A DNA stretch of 14,403 nucleotides. It comes from Methanobacteriota archaeon. GTDB lineage: Archaea; JACRDV01. Every line of letters begins with the position of its first letter. Within the stretch, counting starts at the first letter, position 1. Below, piece by piece: positions 5,213 through 12,318 of this stretch. The stretch covers positions 1 to 14,403 of the forward strand of contig JACRDV010000046.1 in NCBI GenBank assembly GCA_024860865.1, given 5' to 3'. Under the pieces are notes generated by a model, which was not told where the DNA came from, did no database searches, and saw only the letters and a list, made by a program, of their open reading frames with translations. A program made the translations under genes and the position numbers.

Positions 5213-6811
5213 TTAGCGCAAGATTTTTGCTATGTAACCAATGCCCTTGGACTTGCCTTCTCTAAACAAGATCTTTTGTCCTTCAAAGATATAGTGTGGT
5301 GTGAACTTAAAAGTCATTCTAACTGTTCCAACATCTCCAGCTACCATATATTCTTTGCTAAGCGGTTCAAATACAACAGCTTCCATTATCGTATCTGAGT
5401 GCACGACCGGTTCATATCCTCGTTTAATTCTGGTTGGATGATTGAGTATCATAACTTGGGCCTCAAACTGTTTAAATGCTTTTGGCTTAAGTTCTGAATC
5501 GCAAAGTATCATCCCTCTATCAACTTCCTCGTATTTCAACCCTTTAATAGAAATTCCAACTATATCTCCAGCTCTTGCCTTTTTCACTGGGTAGTGATGC
5601 ATTTCAATTGAGCCGATTTTAATTTTCTTAAATTTTCCTTGAGCATCCGGCCCAAGCAAAACTTCCTTGCCCTCTTCAACAAATCCTTGTTTAATTGCTC
5701 CGCTAACAACTGTCCCGACACCAGTTACTGAATAAACTTTGTCAATATATAGTAAAAATGGTTTTGTAATTTCAACTTCTAAAGTGCGTTTTGATAAATT
5801 AAAGAAAAGTTTGTCCAATAGACTGAGATTTTCTCCAGTAACAGCTGATGCTCTAATGATCGGGACAATTTGTCCTTCACTTAAAATTTGGGCGATAAAC
5901 TTCATATCAGATTCAGGTTTAACCTTTAGAGGAATTTTTCCAACAATTTTTAATAAATGACCAATCTCTTTTTCAACTGAGTTTACTCGTTCTTCACTTA
6001 CTCTATCGATTTTGGTTATTACGATAACTACTGGGATTTCCATGGCTAGTAAAATACCTAGGTGTTCTCTACTAACATGGGTTGCTCCATCATCTGCAGC
6101 GATAGTCAACAACCCATAATCAAGCTTTGAGCCAACTAATCCTCTAATGGTTGTTCTAAGCCAGGGCTCATGTCCTACAGTATCAACAAATGAAATAAGT
6201 TTGCTTGATTTTTCAACTATGCTTGCTTCTTCAAATTTATTCAGAGGATTTTTTAGGTGAATCGGTGTGCCATCATTATTGAAGCCATAAACAGTAAATG
6301 ATAGATCGGCTGACAGACCCCGCTCAATTTCATGAGGGAGTACATCTAGAAATAATCTGGTCTTACCAGCTCCGTCATCAAGTTCACCAGTTATCAAACA
6401 GCCAACAAGTGTGGATTTGCCATGATCAACATGTCCCGCCGTACCGACCAAAATATGATCTTTCTCAAATGGCAGCCGAATTTTTTCAATAGTTACTTTG
6501 CCAACTAGCTTTCCATCAGTTGGATGCTTCTCAACCTTAGCAATTCTTGCCCCAATCTCTTTAGCAACAGATTCAAGAACATCTAAAGTCTCTCTAAATT
6601 GCTCTTCACTTAAGCCTCTAGGTGCTCCGTTGTCTGATACACCAACAAAATAGATGGCTTTTCCATTGCCCTCCAACATTCTATGCTTTAACTGGGCTAC
6701 TAATCCTTGTTTTCTAAAATCCTTTAAGTGGATTGCTGAGGTTAGAAACTCTTTAAATTCAATATTTTTGCCTTCACCATGGCTTAGAATTTCGCTGAGT
6801 TTGCTATCCAT
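5213..6811 (-). CDS. GTPBP1-like translational GTPase
   Basis: A 532-residue member of the EF-Tu superfamily, closest by motif to the GTPBP1/GTPBP2 group and its archaeal relatives. G1 is GHVDHGKST (126-134), the switch region 'EIERGLSADLS' is 161-171, G3 is DTVGHE (210-215), G4 is TKID (266-269, in place of the usual NKxD, as also seen in GTPBP1), and G5 is SAVTGE (322-327). Two beta-barrel domains follow at about 350-430 and 440-532. Residues 1-118 form an extra N-terminal domain with 'GEGKNIEFKEFL' (12-23) and 'AIYFVGVSDNG' (52-62). Eukaryotic GTPBP1 has been tied to ribosome rescue and mRNA decay; the archaeal role is open. ATG 6811 is 6 nt after the taw2 stop, so the two genes form an operon. 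Confidence 0.93.
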   Translation of the reverse strand: MDSKLSEILSHGEGKNIEFKEFLTSAIHLKDFRKQGLVAQLKHRMLEGNGKAIYFVGVSDNGAPRGLSEEQFRETLDVLESVAKEIGARIAKVEKHPTDGKLVGKVTIEKIRLPFEKDHILVGTAGHVDHGKSTLVGCLITGELDDGAGKTRLFLDVLPHEIERGLSADLSFTVYGFNNDGTPIHLKNPLNKFEEASIVEKSSKLISFVDTVGHEPWLRTTIRGLVGSKLDYGLLTIAADDGATHVSREHLGILLAMEIPVVIVITKIDRVSEERVNSVEKEIGHLLKIVGKIPLKVKPESDMKFIAQILSEGQIVPIIRASAVTGENLSLLDKLFFNLSKRTLEVEITKPFLLYIDKVYSVTGVGTVVSGAIKQGFVEEGKEVLLGPDAQGKFKKIKIGSIEMHHYPVKKARAGDIVGISIKGLKYEEVDRGMILCDSELKPKAFKQFEAQVMILNHPTRIKRGYEPVVHSDTIMEAVVFEPLSKEYMVAGDVGTVRMTFKFTPHYIFEGQKILFREGKSKGIGYIAKILR

Positions 6812-6817
6812 TTTAAT

Positions 6818-7663
6818 TCATTCCCTTACCTGAAAATCAACAACAACGTGATAGGTTCCAGGCGAATACTCTTTAATCATTCTTTTTTCCAGAATTTTTA
6901 TCTTTTTACCAGTTGCAGTTGTTATTGACTCAATATGGTTTATTGGCTGCTCAAATAAAAATTTAGCGGGCGAAACCTCATGGTAATGTATTATTCCACT
7001 AGGTTTAACCAATTCAAAGGCTTTTGGCAGAAATTGCTCTGTATTTCTTAAATAACCCATAATTATTCGATCAGCTTTAGCAAGCTCAACTTCCCTGCAA
7101 TCGCCCAAGATTGGGGTCATTACATACTCTAAACGGTTAAGTTTGATATTCTCGGATAGATAGTGAAATGTCACTGGATTAATTTCAATTCCAAAAACTT
7201 TTTTTGGCTTTGAATGAACTGCCATTGGAATACAAAACTGCCCAACGCCAGCAAACATGTCTATTACTGTTTCATTTGGATTAGAAATGAAAGCCATCCT
7301 TTTTCGCTCATAGTGGTTGCCAAATGAAAACATTAACTTAGCCGGATCGATTTTAAATTTACAGCCAAGCTCTCTGTGAATAGTTTCTGTATTTGAGTCT
7401 CCGGCTAATACTTCGATTTTTTGTTCTCTAATATCTCCGACAATTTTTAGTTGTTGAACTGCGCTTCGAATTCTAGGGCCATACATTTCCAGAAATGCCT
7501 GACCAATAAGATTTCTCTTTTCGTTAAGTTTTGGATTAAGTCGAATAATGAGAATGTCTCCTAAAATTTCCCAGCCACTGGGCAATAAATTGAGTTCTTC
7601 GGTTATTAATTTCTCCTTTAGGAGGTTTATCAATGTAGTTCTTGAAATTTCATATTTTGTCAT
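6818..7663 (-). CDS. taw2: Taw2, wybutosine-pathway aminocarboxypropyl transferase
   Basis: A class I SAM-dependent enzyme of the Trm5/Taw2 family. It is assigned to Taw2, which moves the 3-amino-3-carboxypropyl group of SAM onto the tricyclic base (imG-14) at tRNA-Phe position 37. Visible features: 'MFSFGNHYERKRMAFI' (111-126), SAM motif I DMFAGVGQF (135-143), the acidic motif 'GIEINP' (158-163), then 'DRIIMGYL' (198-205) and 'IIHYHE' (224-229). Taw2 has MGY where Trm5 methylases have an N-L/P-P motif, and HYHE matches Taw2, so I prefer it to Trm5. Length 281 is normal. ATG 7663 has a TATA-like TTATTAAAA about 24 nt upstream and no ribosome-binding site, so it is probably leaderless. It is the first gene of the taw2, GTPase, tsr3 operon. 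Confidence 0.88.
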   Translation of the reverse strand: MTKYEISRTTLINLLKEKLITEELNLLPSGWEILGDILIIRLNPKLNEKRNLIGQAFLEMYGPRIRSAVQQLKIVGDIREQKIEVLAGDSNTETIHRELGCKFKIDPAKLMFSFGNHYERKRMAFISNPNETVIDMFAGVGQFCIPMAVHSKPKKVFGIEINPVTFHYLSENIKLNRLEYVMTPILGDCREVELAKADRIIMGYLRNTEQFLPKAFELVKPSGIIHYHEVSPAKFLFEQPINHIESITTATGKKIKILEKRMIKEYSPGTYHVVVDFQVRE

Positions 7664-7682
7664 TCTTGACCAAATTAAAAAC

Positions 7683-7691
7683 TTTTAATAA
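7683..7691 (-). promoter_or_regulatory. TATA box for taw2 operon
   Basis: Minus-strand TTATTAAAA is centred about 24 nt before the ATG at 7663. No Shine-Dalgarno sequence lies between, which fits leaderless expression of the first gene in the operon. Confidence 0.5.
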
Positions 7692-7808
7692 CATTCAGAA
7701 CTTTTTAATATTAAATACACTTACCTTGTATTGTAATTAATTTTTATGAATTGTTTACAATAAATGCCCTTCTTGGAGTAGGCATGATAACTCCTAGTAA
7801 TTTAAAGC

Positions 7809-7841
7809 CTCTTTAAAACAAAAAGGAACTTTTTCAAAGAG
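7809..7841 (-). terminator. Nested hairpin after vapC
   Basis: A 6-bp inner stem AAAAAG-GAA-CTTTTT (7820-7834) is nested inside a 6-bp outer stem CTCTTT (7809-7814) / AAAGAG (7836-7841). It begins 26 nt after the vapC stop and probably protects or ends that transcript before it reaches the taw2 promoter. The rest of the gap 7664-7867 shows only the taw2 promoter. Confidence 0.4.
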
Positions 7842-7867
7842 CATAATTTTGTTAATATAATGCTTTT

Positions 7868-8287
7868 CTATTTTTGAAAAACTATTGGATCGATTCTTTT
7901 TATTTTTGGAATTTTATCGAAATCTTTATCCGCTGATATTATCTCGGTTACTCCAAGTTTTCTCATCGTGGCAATATGTAAACAATCATATGAGCTTATT
8001 CGAAATTTCTCATAAAATTCAATAGCTTCTCGTGTTATACCATAGTCAATATCATTTATAACCATATCTAAAGAATAAATTGCGTCTGTCATATCTTTGA
8101 CCTCATTTTCAAAACCATATTTTCTCAAGGCATTTGCAACTTCTAAAATAACTAATGTAGAAATAGCAGCTTTAATTTTGCCTTCTTCAATATTTTGAAT
8201 AATATTTGCACAAGCTTCTCCATATTTAGCATCTAAAATTTTAGCATAAAAGAAAATATTGCTATCAACGTATTTTGATAATTCCAA
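7868..8287 (-). CDS. vapC: VapC-family PIN-domain toxin
   Basis: A 139-residue PIN-domain ribonuclease, the toxin of a type II toxin-antitoxin pair. VapC enzymes typically cut tRNA or rRNA with divalent metal. The acidic residues are in the usual places: Asp8 in 'YVDSNIFFY', Glu49 in 'LEVANAL', Asp101 in 'SSYDCLHIATM' and Asp120/Asp122 in 'ISADKDFDKI'. The active site therefore looks intact. The start is TTG 8287, required to keep the first beta strand with Asp8. It lies 2 nt after the vapB stop, so translation is coupled. The pair reads in the same direction as nmd3 but has its own operator-rich promoter. The RNA target cannot be told from sequence. Confidence 0.9.
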   Translation of the reverse strand: MELSKYVDSNIFFYAKILDAKYGEACANIIQNIEEGKIKAAISTLVILEVANALRKYGFENEVKDMTDAIYSLDMVINDIDYGITREAIEFYEKFRISSYDCLHIATMRKLGVTEIISADKDFDKIPKIKRIDPIVFQK

Positions 8288-8289
8288 AA

Positions 8290-8523
8290 CTATCTACGCT
8301 CTATTTTTTCTTCTAACTCTTCAATAGGTACGCTTCGCTTGAATTTTTTCGTACCAATAAGAATTTTGGCAGGCGCTTTTAACCTCCGAAACCTTTTAAT
8401 TAAAATTTCTTCTTTGCTTAGTTGTTTCACTATTACCCTTTCGCCAGGTTTAAGTCCGATTTCCTCCCGTACTTTTTTTGGTATAGTTATTTGGAATTTT
8501 TCAGTAACTTTATTTGTTTCCAT
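8290..8523 (-). CDS. vapB: VapB-family AbrB-type antitoxin
   Basis: A 77-residue antitoxin. Residues about 3-46 form an AbrB/MazE-type swapped-hairpin DNA-binding domain ('KVTEKFQITIPKKVREEIG', then 'LKPGERVIVKQL'). The charged C-terminal tail, about 47-77, ending 'EELEEKIERR', would wrap the VapC toxin. Such proteins neutralise the toxin and repress their own promoter. The ATG at 8523 is chosen over a longer frame beginning at 8601 because the latter would run through the promoter and operators. The repeats AGTATACT directly before the ATG are the likely autoregulatory site. vapC follows with a 2-nt gap. Confidence 0.9.
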   Translation of the reverse strand: METNKVTEKFQITIPKKVREEIGLKPGERVIVKQLSKEEILIKRFRRLKAPAKILIGTKKFKRSVPIEELEEKIERR

Positions 8524-8524
8524 G

Positions 8525-8556
8525 AGTATACTAGTATACTGTATACTATAAATAAT
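8525..8556 (-). promoter_or_regulatory. vapBC promoter with three tandem GTATAC palindromes
   Basis: Two back-to-back copies of the self-complementary octamer AGTATACT (8525-8532, 8533-8540) are followed by a third lacking its first base (8541-8547). The first two together are a perfect 16-bp palindrome. A TATA box, ATTATTTATA on the minus strand (8547-8556), directly adjoins them. The operators thus fill the space between TATA box and start codon and would block initiation when bound, most likely by VapB or VapBC. Confidence 0.75.
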
Positions 8557-8593
8557 TTGCTTATTTAAAAGTAAAATTGCTACAATTTCAATG

Positions 8594-9706
8594 CTATTCA
8601 ACTACATAAATTGTTTTATCAATCTTGAGAATGCTAAGTTCTTTGCTGGCTTTAATACCTATCAATGATTTAGGCCTTTGAACATCAATTGGCTGATAAG
8701 TTTTAGGATCAAGTATCTGTAGTTTATCAGGCGTTACAGCTGAAACTAATGCACTTTGAACATCTTCTCTTTTGGCTGCAAGTTGAATTTTCTCTCTTTC
8801 AATTTGTTTCCAAGGCAAAAAAATTTTCTCGCGCGTAAGTAAATTTAATCCAATTATTTTTTGCCCATCTAATTCTTCAATTCTATGGATTGCCCCTCTA
8901 TATTCAAAGAAATCTTTGACTCTAAATGCGGGTAATCTAATAGAAACTGTTGTTCGGTAAAGCTTTCGGCCTTTATTTCGATCCCAGCCAGTTTGCCTTG
9001 ATGTCTCTTTCATTTTTCCTCCAAATTTAGCTTGAATCGAATTTACAAGGTATTTAGCTATATGAAGCGAACCTAAGTAGAAATCTAGTCCCTCAGCTTT
9101 TTCTTCAAGCTCTGAAATAAAAGCACCAGGATCTCCTTTTTTTGCAAATTTTTCGATCTCAGCAGTGACTAAATTTTTGATTGTTTTATTTTCAAAATCA
9201 GTAAGCTTTCGTTCATCTGCTCTTATTTGTAGGATTGCCTGATATTCCTTGCGAGCTGCCTTTGAGCATTTTGGACAGGTGACTAGATCAATGATAATAT
9301 CGACTTCAAATTCTTCTTCATGAGGAATTTTTTGAGCAGGATGAATAACTCCGTAAGCCTTGACTTTAATCGGTATGATCGCTTTAGCTCTTAAAGCACG
9401 AGCTATTTCTGAGAAACTTGGTTCAATTGAAATCCTTGTTTTTTTAGCATTTTTTGCGAGCTTAATAGATTTTTCAACTGCTAATATCGCTGCCTCTTGG
9501 AGAACATCATTAAATTTAACTGCTTTTGGTTGAACCCATTTTCCTTTCCATTTATAGCTTGCGCAATTGAAACAAGCTTCAAGAAAAATTTCTTTGGGAA
9601 CTTCTAACAAAGGGTACTCTAGAGTAAAGCATGTTTGGCAAAGCCCTTCTATTAATGGCCTTTCTCGCGTCTCTTCGGTCCCGCAGTTAGGGCAGAATCT
9701 TGCCAA
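8594..9706 (-). CDS. nmd3: NMD3, 60S-type ribosome export/maturation factor homologue
   Basis: Archaeal NMD3, 370 residues, a late large-subunit maturation factor whose eukaryotic counterpart is the export adaptor that releases eIF6; archaea need no export, so a maturation or anti-association role is inferred. Cysteine pairs sit at CPNC (5-8), CQTC (23-26), CFNC (45-48) and CPKC (144-147), matching the NMD3 treble-clef/zinc module. A long alpha/beta region follows with 'FYLGSLHIAKYL' and, further on, an OB/SH3-like C-terminal half. I chose TTG 9706 because AGGTGA (9714-9719) is spaced 7 nt before it and because the first zinc knuckle then starts at residue 5. An ATG at 9784 would overlap DUF424 and add 26 residues unlike the family. 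It follows DUF424 by 43 nt. Confidence 0.93.
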   Translation of the reverse strand: MARFCPNCGTEETRERPLIEGLCQTCFTLEYPLLEVPKEIFLEACFNCASYKWKGKWVQPKAVKFNDVLQEAAILAVEKSIKLAKNAKKTRISIEPSFSEIARALRAKAIIPIKVKAYGVIHPAQKIPHEEEFEVDIIIDLVTCPKCSKAARKEYQAILQIRADERKLTDFENKTIKNLVTAEIEKFAKKGDPGAFISELEEKAEGLDFYLGSLHIAKYLVNSIQAKFGGKMKETSRQTGWDRNKGRKLYRTTVSIRLPAFRVKDFFEYRGAIHRIEELDGQKIIGLNLLTREKIFLPWKQIEREKIQLAAKREDVQSALVSAVTPDKLQILDPKTYQPIDVQRPKSLIGIKASKELSILKIDKTIYVVE

Positions 9707-9713
9707 AAGTGAA

Positions 9714-9719
9714 TCACCT
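9714..9719 (-). promoter_or_regulatory. Ribosome-binding site that fixes the nmd3 start
   Basis: AGGTGA on the minus strand, 7 nt before TTG 9706. It is the only good Shine-Dalgarno match near the gene start and argues for TTG 9706 rather than ATG 9784. Confidence 0.7.
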
Positions 9720-9749
9720 ATATGTCTGTAATAAAGCAAATGTAAAAAA

Positions 9750-10046
9750 TTAAAGGCGTAAAAACTGAGCGTGGGGAATTCCATCTATTTTAATAATACT
9801 ATTCTGGCCAATTAGATTTTCTCTAATAGCTCTCTTAATTATTCTATTACCAATCAAATTTCCAATAGTAGCTTCTTTGAGCGCTTTGACTGCTATTTCG
9901 ATGTTAACCTTTTTAGTTCCATAAAAAGCTTCACTAACTTCTAGTTTAAATTCGCCTTCGCGAAAAATTTTTCCTAAAAGCTCGGCATCACAAACTGCTA
10001 CTAAAATCTCACCTCTGGTTTTAATTACATTTAAACAATATTCCAA
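9750..10046 (-). CDS. DUF424 family protein
   Basis: A 98-residue archaeal protein of unknown biochemical function. Family features are clear: 'ILVAVCDAELLGKIFREGEFKLEVSEAFYG' spans about residues 14-43, then 'ATIGNLIGNRIIKRAI' (59-74) and the closing 'IIKIDGIPHAQFLRL' (84-98). The start is TTG 10046, with TAGTGA about 6 nt upstream, and the protein then has the normal family length. It lies directly before nmd3 on the same strand. In archaea this family tends to be found near translation genes, which agrees with the neighbours here, but nothing in the sequence gives a reaction. Confidence 0.9.
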   Translation of the reverse strand: MEYCLNVIKTRGEILVAVCDAELLGKIFREGEFKLEVSEAFYGTKKVNIEIAVKALKEATIGNLIGNRIIKRAIRENLIGQNSIIKIDGIPHAQFLRL

Positions 10047-10412
10047 TTATTTCACTAACCTGAATATTTTTCGTTGATATTTGAATAAAATTATGAATAA
10101 CAGAAAATAAAAAGGTTTGGAATGCGCTTTTTTGAAGTTAAAACCTAAAAGAAAAGAGAAAAATTGTTAACGACAGGAATAGAGTAGTTAGTGGGGAAGA
10201 ATCGGGTATTTTCTGAAAGTTTTTAGACCGTAATTAGCGCAGAATAAAACAAAAGAAGAATGGCAACCTTTATTGCTTACATCGACTCTGGTGCTGTTAG
10301 TTAGAACTCAGTCCAAACTATTTCTCCAACAACAAAATTTTCTGCGTCATCATATTATTGTACGTGAAAATATTTTATACTTGAATCTCATGGTGATTTT
10401 TGGATTAAGTTT
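10047..10412. other. Gene-free spacer between DUF424 and abiE
   Basis: No ORF with coding character is visible on either strand. On the plus strand the longest ATG frame with a purine-rich leader is only 14 codons (ATG at 10260). On the minus strand a box-C-like ATGATGA and box-D-like CTGA lie 35 nt apart (10308-10353), reported separately as a weak candidate. The stretch probably contains the DUF424 promoter and the left edge of the inserted AbiE module. Confidence 0.4.
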
Positions 10413-10476
10413 GTTACTATGATAGTAACTTTCTCCTTGGATAGAAAAAGATTTAAATTGTTACGACTATAGTAAC
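10413..10476 (+). promoter_or_regulatory. abiE promoter with two 17-bp inverted repeats
   Basis: GTTACTATGATAGTAAC (10413-10429) is a perfect inverted repeat with 7-bp arms. GTTACGACTATAGTAAC (10460-10476) is a related, less symmetric copy. The TATA box ATTTAAAT (10451-10458) lies between them, and the start codon at 10480 is about 25 nt after it, so the transcript is probably leaderless and the second operator covers the initiation site. In studied bacterial AbiE systems the antitoxin AbiEi represses its own promoter by binding two inverted repeats; the same design is visible here. Confidence 0.75.
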
Positions 10477-10479
10477 ATT

Positions 10480-11298
10480 ATGGCACTAAAATTCACCACA
10501 GAACCTCTGAGTCATTTAGAGCAAAAAATCTATCTAATTTTGGAAAGCGAAGGAAGGAACGTTTTCACACTTGAAGAACTGAAGAAATTAAAACTTCCAA
10601 TAAAGTATGGCCACTTGCGAGTGCTTCTACATCGCTTAGAAAAGAAAGGGTGGATAACTTCTGTTCGAAAAGGAGTTTATCTACGCTTGCCAGCAGTGGC
10701 TGCTGTTGAGGGCAAAGTTTACCTTGAAGATCCATTTGCCGTTACTTTGAAAGTATTTGATGGATACTTAGCTTTCCAGAGTGCATTGAGAGTTCATGGA
10801 CTAAGTGAATATCAGCCTTTCACAATTTTTATAGCAACGAAGAACAAATCAGAAACTCTCAAACTTTTAAAACAGTATGAAGTCAAGGCAATCAAGCTTG
10901 GGGAGAGGTATACTGGATTTGAGAAAAAAGATAATTATCTGGTGTCTTCTGTAGCTAAGACTTTCTTCGATTGCTTCTATCATCCCCAGCATGCAGGCGG
11001 ATACTCTGAAGTTCTTAAATCGTTGCACGCTTGCAAAGAGATGGACTGGAATGAATTCCTTTCCTATTTCAAGAAGTTCGCTTCGAACAGCTTATGCCAG
11101 AAGGTTGGCTATCTTTTAACTCTGCTCAAAGAAACAGACTACAAAGTTCCAAATCGAGTGATTGAATACTTAAAGAATCGAGTTCGTGTAAAGACACGTC
11201 TTGATTCAAAGATATCTGGAGGAAAACTAAACAAAGACTGGCTTATAATTGACAACTTGGGCAAAATGGAATTACTTTCATGGTGGTTGCATGGTTGA
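10480..11298 (+). CDS. abiEi: AbiEi antitoxin / transcriptional repressor
   Basis: A 272-residue AbiEi-type antitoxin of a type IV toxin-antitoxin system. Residues about 12-72 form an N-terminal winged helix-turn-helix ('HLRVLLHRLEKKGWI', 'VRKGVYLRL'). The middle has 'DPFAVTLKVFDGYLAFQSALRVHGL' spread over about 84-108, and the C-terminal antitoxin domain holds 'VAKTFFDCFYHPQHAGGY' (158-175), a stretch typical of the AbiEi_4-type family. It would neutralise AbiEii without stable complex formation and repress the promoter through the two inverted repeats just upstream. The ATG at 10480 is about 25 nt after the TATA box. The gene overlaps abiEii by 8 nt. Its strand is opposite to all genes on either side, which suggests that it arrived as a unit. 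Confidence 0.9.
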   Translation: MALKFTTEPLSHLEQKIYLILESEGRNVFTLEELKKLKLPIKYGHLRVLLHRLEKKGWITSVRKGVYLRLPAVAAVEGKVYLEDPFAVTLKVFDGYLAFQSALRVHGLSEYQPFTIFIATKNKSETLKLLKQYEVKAIKLGERYTGFEKKDNYLVSSVAKTFFDCFYHPQHAGGYSEVLKSLHACKEMDWNEFLSYFKKFASNSLCQKVGYLLTLLKETDYKVPNRVIEYLKNRVRVKTRLDSKISGGKLNKDWLIIDNLGKMELLSWWLHG

Positions 11299-12100
11299 AC
11301 TGAGAGAAGCAAGAAAAATAGCTGCAAAGATTGGCTTAGGACTCCAGTATGTTTTGAAAGAAGCGAGAGTCTTTGATATATGGGCGAAGCTCAGTCCGAT
11401 TATACTATCAAAAGAATTGGCCTCTCAGATCACCATAATCTGCAAAGGTGGTACAGTACTAAACAAGGTTTTTCTCAAGGGTATAGGAAGATTTTCTGAG
11501 GATTTGGATTTCGATGCATACTTTACAAAAAAGCTTAGCAAGAAGGAAAAGATGGCGTTCCTAGATAAGAACGTTTTATTCAATCTCAGGACCAGCTATC
11601 AAATAGAAAGACCAAGATTGATGAAGGATGTTGTAAGGTTTACCTGTAGTTTTGTAAATGAAATGGGAGCACAGGACTGTGTTTTTGTTGAGTTTAACCT
11701 GGAGCCAAAAGGCTATAGCGCTTCTGAGATCAAGGAAGCTTACAGTGAGATATTGAACATAGCGCCGGTCAAAATTCCATCATACTCGTTTCCAGTTCTT
11801 GTAGCGAAAAAGATCAAGACATTCTATGAAAGAGGGAGCGGAAAAGATCTCTATGACATTTTCTATAGCCTTAAAATGGTGAAAGATGTTAAAGAAATAA
11901 TTAATGTGCTAAAGAGCGTTTTGAAATTCGAGGGAATTGAATACAAAGATTTTGTTAAGGAATTCATCAGAAAACTTGGTGATGAGAAAAGCATAGCAAG
12001 AGTGCATGCATCGACGAATCCTTACATCCCAAGAAAGCTAAGGGTTGACTGGATTGAAATTGCGGCGAAAGTGAAGGATGAGCTAGAACCTTATTTGTGA
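11291..12100 (+). CDS. abiEii: AbiEii nucleotidyltransferase toxin
   Basis: A 269-residue toxin of the AbiEii (DUF1814) nucleotidyltransferase family; members inhibit growth, and related enzymes add nucleotides to tRNA ends. The nucleotidyltransferase core is seen as 'CKGGTVLNKVFL' (51-62), with the GG-T/S pair, followed by 'RFSEDLDFDAYF' (67-78), which holds the metal-binding aspartates 71, 73 and 75. Later 'VAKKIKTFYERGSGKDLYDIFYSL' (about 173-196) supplies the conserved lysine and the KDLYD motif. All expected catalytic parts are present, so it is probably active. ATG 11291 overlaps the abiEi stop (ATGGTTGA), with GGTGG just before it. A longer frame from 11249 would add 14 residues inside abiEi and is not favoured. 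Confidence 0.9.
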   Translation: MVELREARKIAAKIGLGLQYVLKEARVFDIWAKLSPIILSKELASQITIICKGGTVLNKVFLKGIGRFSEDLDFDAYFTKKLSKKEKMAFLDKNVLFNLRTSYQIERPRLMKDVVRFTCSFVNEMGAQDCVFVEFNLEPKGYSASEIKEAYSEILNIAPVKIPSYSFPVLVAKKIKTFYERGSGKDLYDIFYSLKMVKDVKEIINVLKSVLKFEGIEYKDFVKEFIRKLGDEKSIARVHASTNPYIPRKLRVDWIEIAAKVKDELEPYL

Positions 12101-12258
12101 GTTTAACGAAATTGAACTTCTTGTTAATCGCTTGCATGTTTTCTCTGAGCACAGCACATAACGCAAAAATTTTATGCATTTAAATCTATGCTTCTATCTC
12201 TAAATAAATACATGTTTTAAGGTTATTTCATTAAGCGCAGCTTTTTTTAAAGAAAATT

Positions 12259-12297
12259 CTTATCTGAACAATAAGAGATTTTTATCTGAACGATAAG
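12259..12297. repeat. Two tandem 17-bp imperfect palindromes
   Basis: CTTATCTGAACAATAAG (12259-12275) and TTTATCTGAACGATAAG (12281-12297) match at 15 of 17 positions and start 22 bp apart, about two helical turns. Each has TTAT/ATAA arms. They look like operator sites, yet neither neighbouring gene starts here: abiEii ends at 12100 and aIF2-beta ends at 12395. Apart from these repeats and the hairpin after them, the gap 12101-12394 shows no coding signal. Confidence 0.6.
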
Positions 12298-12318
12298 GAT
12301 AGTAGAGTCTTTTACAGC

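Noticed and set aside
9707-9784. 26-residue N-terminal extension of NMD3 from ATG 9784
   Set aside because: It overlaps DUF424, is unlike NMD3 proteins, and TTG 9706 has a well placed AGGTGA ribosome-binding site.
11249-11290. 14-residue extension of AbiEii
   Set aside because: It lies inside abiEi. ATG 11291 has GGTGG upstream and the ATGGTTGA overlap typical of coupled genes.
11967-12179. 70-codon minus-strand frame over the 3' end of abiEii
   Set aside because: Mostly antisense to abiEii, no ribosome-binding site, and the sequence shows no domain features; the operators at 12259-12297 do not suffice to support it.
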